Below, one piece after another: positions 45,376 through 56,900 of a stretch of 64,000 nt of DNA. Made by a program: the position numbers and the translations under genes. The first letter of the stretch is position 1. The number at the start of each line of letters is the position of its first letter. This DNA is from Turritopsis dohrnii (Eukaryota > Cnidaria > Hydrozoa > Anthoathecata > Oceaniidae). The DNA lies in the NCBI GenBank assembly GCA_027922465.2, contig BQMF02000376.1:1-64000 (forward strand), in the 5' to 3' direction. Below the pieces are notes generated by a model that was given only the letters and a program-made list of their open reading frames with translations, was not told the origin of the DNA and ran no database searches.

Positions 45376-47256
45376 TGAAAATGACGTCTCAAAAATGGTG
45401 TCGAAAAATTAATTTACAAAATGACAAACAGAAAGTGTGTTAGTGTTGTCACCATGTTTTCCAAATAACTTTGAGTCTAATTTAAGAGGCAATGTGATGG
45501 TTCCTCTGATTTTAAAGACCCTCTTAAACAGACACAACCTAGATAAAACATTTTTCCAAGTTCAACACTGGGGCGTAGAACAAAAAAAATCGTTTTACTC
45601 GGAAGATCTGAAACCCATCAAAAATAAAATATACGCGCTATGCATCCGCTATTTTCACTCTCTAAAATAAATTGCATCTTGTGTAAAATATTTTATGTCT
45701 TTTGATTTTAAAAATAACGTTTCAAAAAATGGCTACAACAATTTTAATCACGGAACGATTCTGAGAAAGTACATCCAACTGATCTGAAAAATACAGTAAC
45801 CGTCACTGAGATGTCCGCGATCAAACATCACAGCCCTGTGTGGTTCGCCGAATATTTCTGCACAGAACTAATGTTGACCTTCTTATGTTCCTGTGTTGTT
45901 TTAATTTTGTCATTAACTGTGATCAATATAATAATAACTTTAAGACTACAATACCAAAACAGGTTGTATTTAAAATGATTGTAAAACTGTTCAAGTGAGA
46001 CTTTTGTTTTTTATAAACGAATTGGTGACCAAAGTCCATAAAGTAGGTGGCCACAATTGTTTCTCCAAACCTGGAAGAATAAGATGTCAGAACAAATTGT
46101 TACAACTCCTAATGCACATTTTACAATAACAGGCCTTGAAATTTGACTGTAACGGTCATTCCGTTACCGCATCGTTACCGTGATAGCATCATCTAGTCAA
46201 ACGAATTTTCGTTTCTGTAAAGTACCCATTTCTGTTTAAGAGAGGATAAAACAGTTGAATCACTGAGATGATAACGATATAAAATGAAATAAAATGACAA
46301 ATCAAATGAAAAAAACAACATCCTTTAACTTTATTGGACTCACTTAACTTTCATTCATCACTCAACTGGCGCTTTTCGGTAACAATATGCCGAAACAGTC
46401 GTTTCCCAGAACCAAAATGGTGATACCCAGTCATTAATGAACTACATCGGTAACAAGCGTTTCCGTTATCGATATAATACGGAAACGAAGTATAGTTTAC
46501 GTGAAAGTTTGAAATTTCGAGGCCTGAATAAAGCTTTAATTCTCCTGTTTTCGAAGGTCTTGAAAGTTTTATGATAAATTTGTTCTATTTTATGTTATAT
46601 TTTGATTATATTGCATTGCAAATTATTTTTATGTCTGTGTGTAGCTGTACAAAAAGTGTAAAGAAGTATTCTTTACTTTGTTTTGTTTTGTTTTAATTGA
46701 TTCGATGATATTTACATATCTTGGAAAAGTGTTTTATTAACCAAGACATTGTAGTTTTAATTCTTTGTATAAAAAGTGTTAATGTGTTAATAAATTTGCT
46801 CAGTAATAACTTTTATCATGTTATTTTTTCATCAAAAATGTCTGTTCTTTTGAATTTTAAAATGAAGATCCAGGAAAGGTGAACATTTATTTTAAGGGCA
46901 TTCTTTATATGTCTGTGGATTAAAGTTTGTGGTTTTTATCAGTTTTTCCATGCAAAATGCATAAAGTTGTGACAATCCAAGAAAATGAATCCACATGTAA
47001 TTTGAATCTTCCTATATTCCTATGCAATAATTATAGTGAAAAGATATAATGCCTTATTGGCTAAAATTCTTATAGTGAAAATGATTGAAATTGCCAATTG
47101 TAGTTAATTTCATTGTTTTGTTCATTACTGTAGGTTTTATTTTACAGATCTTTATATATAAACACACTTCATAAAGCTCTCAATATGATAAATGATATAA
47201 ATCATTTGATTGGTTATCAGCAAAGAGAAGTGATTTATTTCAAGGATGGATAGCAT
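45376..47256. other. Upstream region of HELQ
   Basis: No coding feature is supported. An AT-rich stretch with several TATA-like sequences lies at 47030-47220, but no promoter can be placed with confidence. Confidence 0.4.
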
Positions 47257-47932
47257 GTGGTTTATATATCAGTAGACAAGCGTGTTTTGGAAAGTATTCT
47301 CAAAATGAATGGAAAAATATTGAAAGCAAAAAGGCGTGCAATGACTCCTTTGAAGACGGCAGAAAATGTTTCTGTTGATGTGAGTATCAATGATTCAATC
47401 AGCAGTGGTGACATTGATCATATCAGCACTCCAACACAAGGTATGAGCACTCCTAACAGCTGTTTTCATAGTCAATCTGGGATAAAAAGAAGATTACGCT
47501 CATCCACAAGAAATCAGAGATCTTGTTCTGAACAAATTCTGACAACTGAAAGTTATACTACACATGAGGCAGATATTGATTCTAAAGCAATGGAAGCAGA
47601 TGGACAGCACAATCTCCAGCTTGAGCATAACAATGTCGATACCAGTGGAAATTTCATGGCAGAAGAAAATGACATGTTGAACCAAGTTGTTTATGAACAA
47701 AATTTAAAAGACTCTCTTTGTGAATCAACAAACCAGACAATGCAGCTTAGTTTTATGGACAAATCAAAATTTCTTAGAGATGATAAAATGTTTGCAGCAT
47801 TGAATGTTACAGAAATTGCATCTTCTGGGAGTCAAAATCATGTGAAGGAATATCCTAAAGACACTTTTTATGGCTTGCCAATGAAGGTGCAAGAAGTTCT
47901 GCTACAAAATCGTGGTATATCCAAACTTTATG
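47257..47932 (+). CDS. HELQ: HELQ exon 1 (coding)
   Basis: Ser/Asn/Glu-rich N-terminal region, ending GISKLY, with donor GTAAGT after 47932 (phase 1). The start may be Met 47257 or, more likely by context, Met 47305 (CAAAATGAATG). TATATATCAG at 47261-47270 could also be a splice acceptor, which would make 47305 the only start. Confidence 0.75.
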
Positions 47933-50900
47933 GTAAGTTTACAAATAGAATGAAAAAAATGACTTTACACTTGTTTACCTTTTCGTGAAGTAGGCTAGTT
48001 AAATTAATGTTTAGATAAATGTTGTGAAGAAAGGTATTGCAAATCTATTCATAGAGTTTAAAGACTGATAAAAATAACTGAGAATTCACTTAAAATTATT
48101 TAACCAATCACAAAGTTATATCTTTTACCCTGCAAAAAATGTACACAAGATTCCAATCACCAAGTTTCGATCACAAAATCTTTATTCATTTACTGTTTGC
48201 TGTTTACTTAATATTATGTTCCCACAGTATTTTTTGTCCAGATGATATTTTTGTTTGCTGTTCAATGAACTTCTTCTTATTTACTAGACTGTTGTTAGAC
48301 AATTGTCCCTTTAGAATGGCAAAATGATTGTCTACACCTACCATCTATATTCAAACGCCGTAATATTGTCTATTCACTACCAACCAGTGGTGGTAAAACG
48401 TTAGTGGCTGAGATACTCATTATGAAGGAACTGATGGTTGAAGAAAAAAATGTCATTTTAGTGTTGCCATTTGTATCAATTGTTCAAGAAAAAGTATGTA
48501 TAAAATATGAGTAGCCAGCCCTTTTTCAATTTTCCTTCTTCTTGCTTTGAAAAGGCTATTTTAGTGGGCTCTAGAATGTTTATGTAAGTGCACAAATTCT
48601 AATTGGGTTTTTTGTTCTTGTAAAAGGTAAATCAGTGAATTAAACTACACTTATAGGTTCGTGGTTTGTCGCCATTTGCTGTGGAATTGGGTTTTCACAT
48701 TGAAGAGTATGCTGCTAGTAAAGGGGCAATGCCACCAAAAAAAAGGAGAACGAAGAGATCAGTATACATTGCAACTATTGAAAAGGTTAACCAGTGTAGT
48801 TTTACCATAGTCATCTGTAGTGTTTTTTGTTTGTGGTTTAAAAGCTACTAAACTATCATAGCTCTTCCTAATTCAGGCTAATGCAATCATCAATAGTTTG
48901 ATTGAATTGGAACGGACAAGTGAACTTGGCATGGTTGTAATTGATGAGGTATGCCTTTTATTGTCTTGAAGTTTATTATCTTCTGAAAATATCAGTTTTT
49001 AATGTGTATGTTACTTTAGTTACACATGATTGGTGATGGTGGTCGACGTGGTGCACTGTTAGAAATTCTATTGTCCAAAATTTTGTTCAAATTTGGTATA
49101 TCTTTTATTTTTTGTTGATATTCAAAGGTTTTGATGAATTTTGTATCTTCCACATATTACATGTTTTTCTTTTTCATAATTCTAGCTCATGTTCATATTG
49201 TTGGTATGAGTGCAACACTTGGTAATATGGAGGAGATCAAGAAATTTCTTAATGCAGAAATTTATACTAATAACTTCAGGCCTGTAAGTCAGTGTTTTGA
49301 AGAATGTCTTTTATAACCAGTAGAAATAATTGCTTACAATAACAAAAACAATGGAAACAGGAGCCTTAAGGAAAAACAGGAGCTTGAGTGAGTAGGAAAA
49401 TTGCAATTTATAGACATTGTGAACTTGTTAACATTGTGAACAATCCTATTGGTTTCATTAAATTTTGTGAATACAAGTTCAAAGCGTGCTGCTTCCTTGT
49501 TTCATGTTCTAGCTTTCCAGCTAAACAATAAGTTGGATTTGAAAGAAATGAATACATTACAATGGATATTTTTATACTTTTGTGACCACTCATTTATGTT
49601 TCTTTGTGTTCAAACTTTATTGATATAGCATCTTCTTATGATTTGTGAGGATAACTTGAACCTGATAACTTTCAGTGAGACAATTTTGTGCACACCAGAA
49701 TTTTCTTTGATAAATTTGTCGTATTTGATTATACTATTCATGCCTTTCTTATAAAGTTTTGATCATAAATTGGCAATTTATCTAGTGCTGACTATTTATT
49801 ACACAATTTGTCTGCCCACTTGTTCACCAAAAAGATGATAAGTTAAATCTGCACTTTGTAGAGTACTTTCTAATACTAACTTATAACATTTCCATGTAGA
49901 GGAATTGAAATATGACAAATTTGCAAAGATTCTCTATTTTGCTGCGAAAATTCGAAGAGGTGCCAACTCGTGTATGTGATATGCTAACTTTTCCTGAAAC
50001 GTTCTCTTGCAACTTTTCATTTAATAACAGAAGAACAATATCTTTCCTGATGGCATTTTAGCTATAAACAAATTGATCAACTGCATCATAAACAAACATT
50101 CTCAAACATTAAATCTAGCTCATAGTTTTTAATGATTTGATAATAATTTTCATTTTGATTGCAGTGATTGCCTTTTTAGGTTCAATTAACTGAATATGTG
50201 AAAATGAAAGATACAGTCTATATGCTAGATCCTAAATCAGAAACTGAAGATGGATTTTGGAAGAAATCCAGAACTGTATTTCATGCTAAGGTAGTTGTTA
50301 GACAACCATTGATAAGAAATTTCTTAATTATCTTGACTTTAAGCAATTTTTATCAATACTTTTTTTCAGACATCTTTGTTATCCAGGGATCCTGATCATT
50401 TGATTCCTCTGGTGCTAGAAGTTATACCTAATAATTCTTGTCTTGTGTTTTGCGCAACAAAGAAAAATTGTGAAAGTGTAGCAAACCTACTAATAACTGG
50501 TTTGCCAGAGTATGTTGAACCAATTTTATATTTTTGCTTTGTAAGATGTGAATAAAGACAGATATGTTGTGAGTTTGCTTTTATTTTTATTAAATCTATT
50601 TATGAATTTTAAGTTCATTTTCATTACTAGGGAGCTTAAAAATGTCAAATCTAATGATAGGAAGAAATTATTACAAACCATTCAGAATTCAGTTAATGGT
50701 ATTTGCCCAACACTATTAAAAACTATCCCTTTCGGAATTGCTTATCATCATGGTGGCCTTACCATGGATGAAAGAAAGCTAATTGAAGATGCCTATTCTC
50801 TGGGAACTCTTGTTTTATTATGTTGTACATCAACTTTGGCTGCTGGCGTAAATTTACCTGCAAAACGGTAACAAAGTTTATGCTGAAATTTTTTGACTTT

Positions 50901-53900
50901 TGTAAAATAACATTCCCCCTTGATTTTACTGTTTCTTTATACACAGAGTGATATTGCGGTCGCCATATGTTGGAACGAAGTTCCTATCACGTAGTCAATA
51001 CAAACAGATGATTGGTCGAGCAGGTCGTGCTGGGATAGACACTTCAGGAGAAAGTGTTTTGATCCTATCTGTGAAAGATAAATCAAAAGCACAGGTTTTG
51101 CTTGATGGTCCAGTAGGTATATGCAAAAGCAGTTTGTTTTTTGAAGATGGAAAAGGACTTCGTCAACTCATTCTTTCACTTCTTGGTTTAAAGGTAACAA
51201 CCTCTCTAATTACCTTTGTGAATATCTGGTTGATGTCATTAACCTTACAGTATACCAGGAAAGTAATCTTCCAGGAGATTTTGATAGCAAGCAATTAAAC
51301 ATTTTATAATGTTACAAATGTTTTACATGCTGTTGAGAAATGGTTTTTCAGTATCAAAAAAACATTGTAACATTTTTGACGTTTACATTTTTTAACATTA
51401 AAACCTTCAAATGTTTTTTATGTTTTTTATACAAAAAAACATTTTCCAAAACGAAAACATTGACAGTAATCATTAATTGTGATCATCTAAGGGGTTTTGA
51501 TATTCTTAGATCATTAGAGTATGGATTACTTTAGGTGCAGAAAATTTGCAAAAGCTTATGTTTACAAAAAAAATAAAAAATTTTTTTAACATGCATTTAA
51601 CACCAAGGTGATAAGAAAACCTATAACAAGTAGGCTGAAAATATCTACCAGTCTGTTTGTGTAACATTAGAATTATCCCTGTTTTTGCGTTTTATTCCAT
51701 TAAATTTGCTTCCAGCGTGGCTTTTAGGCATCATAGTATTTGCAACTTTGGGGAACATATAGTTGCGTTTTTGCGAATCTTGTTACCATTAAAAGTTTTA
51801 TTTCAAGTTGTTTGTTTAGAAGTTTTCATATTTGTGACGGTTTATGGGAAAAGGATAACAAGTGAAAAAGCGATTCTTTAAAAGCGATTTTTCGCTGCAA
51901 AAAAGCGATTCATTAGAAGCGAAAAAGTGATTCTAGTGAAGTGAAAAAGTGATTCTAGTGAAGTGAAAAAGTGATTCACGTGAAGAGAAAAAGTGATTCA
52001 TCTGAAGCGGAAAAGCGATTCATGTGAAGCGGAAAAGTGATTTCGAAATCGATTTGGAAGATAATAATAAGAATAAACTAGAAGCCTCATGGCTTGAACA
52101 ATTTCTGCATCAGGCCTAGAGGAAATTGCTTTAGGCTAACTTTCAAGATATCTGAATGACTATCCATTCTTTTCTTGCTGCTTATGTGAGAACAGGTCTA
52201 TCACAATTCCCAAAATATGAGTTACGGTTCACTTGGAAAATAAAATGATATTCGATAGAAGTGAACCAGAATCATTTGAAAAAAAGGGTGCATGGGATTG
52301 AAGACTTTCACAACACTATTAAACTATTAAAGTTATACAAGCAAACTCGTTTAAAAACTGAAGACCTCGGCTATTTATGATCTGCAAGTAACTGCTGACT
52401 TTGATATCAGGACCTTAAAATTGTTCTTCGTGCACACCTTCCAAATTTTGCCAGAAATGTGAATATATTTAAGTAAAATTGTTCATAACTTGCATTAATA
52501 AGAGCAGGAGAAACTTGGGCATTTCAAAGATTTTAATCCATGACATTTAACAGGATTACAAGAAGATAAAAATTATATTGCTTATACATAACTTAAATCA
52601 ACATAATATACAATATGAGTGTTAGCAATTCAAACATAAAAGAAAAAGGTTCAAATAATCCCATTGATAATATGAACTGAAGTCACAAATTATGTCAATG
52701 CGCTGCTCCACAAGTTGCAACTACACTCTAGATCCACCACTGTCTCCATATTACCACTTCCATAGAGTTTATAAATAACACCAATGTGCACGAAAAGACA
52801 AATGACACAATGAAACTTTGTTAGGATCTGTATGAAAACGTTCTTTTCAAACATGATATACCTTAAAGTGATTTTTTTGCGTGGACTAACTTTTGTGAGC
52901 CAAGGTTTGAGAGCGTTTTGCGTGGAATAATTTTTTGAGTCGGAGCTTCTAAAGGAAAATATTTGGATTTATGTTTGCGAATGGGCACAAAGTGCAATGC
53001 GTGATTTTTTTTGCGTGGACTAACTTTTGCGAGCCAAGGTTTGAGAGCGTTTTGCGTGGAATAATTTTTTGAGTTGGAGCTTCTAAAGGAAAATATTTGG
53101 ATTTATATTTGCGAATGGGCACAAAGTGCAATGCCTGTACTAGCTAAAAGGGGAACTAAACTTGAAAATTTAATTTTTCAAAAATCTTTTTCTACTTAAC
53201 CTGTCTGTTAATATAACTTAAAAAATCACAATTTTATAAGCGAAAGAACTTTTATTCTATATACATGAACGAGCTCTTTATATTTCTGCATAAAGCTGTT
53301 TTTTTCAAGATCGCTGAAAAGTTTGGGATCTGGAGCCGAGAATTTATAATGACGTACAAAAGTTCAAAATAAATGTAGCGTATGTTATACAAGAAAAAGA
53401 AACATGTCTGAAAGTAGCAGTGATGAAAGTTTTAGTTACAAATTTTTATATACAAACAAGTTAGTTCCGTATAGCTTTGAGCCAACAGTATCTTCATCAG
53501 AAGATGAAGACAATGATAATTCTGAAACCAATCGTACTGAAAGCGATCGTACTGCTGAAAGCAATCGTACTGAGTGTACAGAGTGGTGCCTTTGTCAAAA
53601 TTGCAAATTAATGACTACAGAGGTAGAGAGTATTTGCAGCGAAAATCACCATTTCCATGCCTGCCACATCGCGAAACCAATGGGTGCTTGATAAGTACAA
53701 GGAAATAGTTATTATACGAAAGGTACACAGAGCCAAAAAATGAGCAAATAAAATCATGAAATTTTGCGTGGATTTATTTTCACGAATCGTTCATTTCTTA
53801 ACGTTTTGCGTCAATTTATTTTTGCGAATTTGACTAAAATTCGCCAAAGTTGCAAAACTTAATCCACGCAAAAAAAATCCCCTTAAGGTATTAAGGGTAT

Positions 53901-56900
53901 TAAGGTATTACACTCCAAATTTTCACAAGGCTTTAGTAATCTCATTGTATGTGTATATATATAATTGGTTTGATTCGAATCATCATACAAAGTTTGTTTT
54001 CCTGACATATATCCGAACTAAATCATTGTGCCTCCATTGAGCGGTTAATTTAAAGCAAATCGGTTCCATACAGTGATAACTTGACCGACCATTGTACAGT
54101 GATGAATAATTTGATACAGTCTGGAATTCCCCAAATTAGCTACTCCCTTCTTTAATTTACTACTGCTTTTCAATTCACCATGATGTTTCAGAGCCAAAAA
54201 AACAGTTTTATAAGACATATCGTCACCAATATCTTGCACATGTTTATACTTGCAGTTATGTATGTTTGGATCAATTCATTCACACAAAAGTGATTTGTGC
54301 TGCTATGACAATGTCATTTGTTTTTGTTTTTTTCAATATCTTCAACTTCAGGTGTAATATTTATTAAATGAACTGAACATATTCATGCATTTATTGATAG
54401 GACGTATTCACCAGTAATTTTGATACTACATACATTTCTGCTGTGATATCTAAAGTTTTTTTCACAGCAAAGTTTCGTTTACTATCAAACATTCACCTCT
54501 TTTTCAAGAATTTTTTTCCAGAGTCAGCTAAATATCAATATTTCCTCCATAAGGAACGTTCTCATGATTATATTTCGATTGCGACAGTAGATAAAGTCTT
54601 AAAATTCTTCTTCAAAGCTTCTTCTAAATAATCTATACAACTTCCTCAAAACATAAACCAAATCGGTTCGAGAACGTTTCACGTGCTCGGTGTGCATATT
54701 TTACTGACTTTTTAAAGAAGTTTTAAAGGATAATTGAATTGGGAAGTTTTCAACATAAAAAGGCTAAAATAACTTCTACAAGTATTCCAAAAGTATAAAA
54801 AAGTTAACATTTTTATGAATTAATATTGAAAGTGGCCTTTAAGTATTACATTTTGCATAGAGTTTTGGGTCTTTCATTAACTATTCTGAATAAACAATCC
54901 GAAATCCCAACGGACTTTCCGAAAACGGCAAAAAACTGTTACATAGACAGTCAGATAGATAGATAGAATGTGTAAACCAAACAATTTCCTACGCATAGTG
55001 CGCAGAAATTGAAAAACAATTCGTAAACAAGAACCTAATGGTGAAAAACGGTATTATAAACTGGCGCAATATAGATACAAAAACTAAAAAATGATTTTAT
55101 TTTTAGACTAAAGGCTGTTTTCCACTTTTGGAAAATTTAATGCGGAAAGAAACCGACGAATACTAGAGAAAGGACGTGATTGGGTCTTTCGCTAAAGTAA
55201 ACGTAGCTTAATTAATAACCAGAATTTATAACAAAAGAAATATACTTGCATGAGCTGCAAAATATATTTTAAAGACAAATGTGCGCCAAGAGAGAAAAAA
55301 AATATTTTTCGAAAAGAAAGTTAATGTAAACAAAAACTTAAAATCGTTGCTATCACCGTAATAAGATTGTTTACATCGTAGATTCCATGTTTCATGTATG
55401 TGACCATCCAAGGGATTTTGATGCCAAACGATATAAATAAAATAATGGTATTTTCTTAGAACTTGAAAAGTAGGATTCGCCTACTCACTACGTTTCGTTC
55501 ATTCAACGTCTGTGTATGTTTATATTTTTCATATTCCCATGCGCCAGTTTCGAAGTTGAAAGATAACCGGGAGTATTATATCTAATTGCTATTTTGCCAA
55601 ATAAAAATAAAAAGTTCACGAAAAACATTTTTTTATTGATAAAGATGTCTACACTCTCAAAAGATGTTGTTGTTATCGCGACTTCAGCATTATTTTGAAA
55701 ACTCAATGTGACGGATGTATAATTACAGGTAGCACGCGTTAGTGTTTAATACTGAACTGATTACCTGGTTCTTATTCAGTTAGAGATTAAGGAAACAACA
55801 GTTTGTTCTCAAGTTGCTACAAATAGAAACCTTCTAATATAATTCTTTTGTGTTTAAGTTGTTCTACCGCTGTTATGTGAAATGAACGTGGTTCACATTC
55901 ATTTTAAGAAAAAAGACAAAAAAGTTTGTTTTAAAGCTACTGCCTATAGGAACCGTCCCTTACAATTCTTTTTTGAGTTGTTCGATCGTTATTTTGGTAT
56001 ATTCCTTGGGGGGAATGTTTATCAAAATTTTAATCAACACTTGAGTGAGTGATATAGAATCAAAAAAGCGATTCATTAGAATCAGAAAAGCAATTCATGT
56101 GAAGCGGAAAAGTGATTCATGTGATTCATGTGATTCATGTGAAAAGCGATTAAGTGCTTCAAATCGCTTTTTCGCTTGTTATCCTTTTCCCATAAATATT
56201 AATAGCCGATTCTCTGTCTGTCTGTTTGTTTGTTTGTTTGTCTATAAGTCACGCAAAATTGTAGATTAAGTTGTTAGAGTAATTATTTTATTTTATTTTG
56301 TGCGACGTCAGTGTGAAACCGTTGTATTGAGACCCTAATCGAATGCGACGTTTAGGGAAAATTATCTCCGTAACTAATAGGGATAACTGATGTTTTTTGG
56401 GGTCTGCGATACAGGCGATGGGGTGACGAAAAATTTGGGTCTAATTTTTTTGGGGGACGGGTCTATGACATCATCAAAATATTTGATCAAGGATATCTCC
56501 GTAACGGTTGGTCGTAGTTAAACGATCCCATACATTTTTTTGATCAGTTTTCGAGCTCTACAACATGGGAACACTTTCGGTTGCCAATTCCTTAATTTTA
56601 TTTTTTCGTGAAGTCAACGCAGGCTGAACATGGGCGGCGAGCGACGCCGCTTTGGCGGCTAGTATATATATATTATTAGATCAATCTAAATTACATTATA
56701 TATTGACCGGTCGAAACCTAACCTAAGAATGCTGATGTGAATTTTTTTTATTTCTAGTCCAATTGTCATTTTAATGGCAGTCAAAAATCATGACAATATC
56801 ATTGACATTGGTGAAGATGTGGATGACTCTGAATCACTTGTTAGTAAACTAAAAAAACAATAAAACAAATTAACCAAACGAAAATACTGTAAAAATTTAA

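Larger units (their letters stand above)
52867..53882. mobile_element. TTAA-target element with TTTTTTTGCGTGG ends
   Basis: Left AGTGATTTTTTTGCGTGG and right CCACGCAAAAAAAATCCCC are inverted and flanked by TTAA (52863-52866, 53883-53886). It contains a 134-bp tandem duplication and a 5' fragment of an AGGGGAA-type element with a P2X7C-like N-terminus. Confidence 0.7.
51834..56194. mobile_element. Long-TIR element, copy 2 (GTGACGG family), with later insertions
   Basis: The left end GTGACGGTTTATGGGAAAAG at 51834 pairs with CTTGTTATCCTTTTCCCATA near 56176-56194. The last bases of the right TIR are lost where a Helitron begins. The right interior (55720-56030) is homologous to copy 1. Both subterminal arms carry the word AG(C/T)GAAAAAGTGATTC in place of copy 1's AGCTAAATTTCGATT. 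The 4.4-kb span includes the TTAA element at 52867-53882 and unassigned sequence. The whole lies in HELQ intron 10. Confidence 0.6.

Noticed and set aside
48139..48327. Open frame overlapping HELQ exon 2
   Set aside because: It is intron sequence reading into the exon out of frame.
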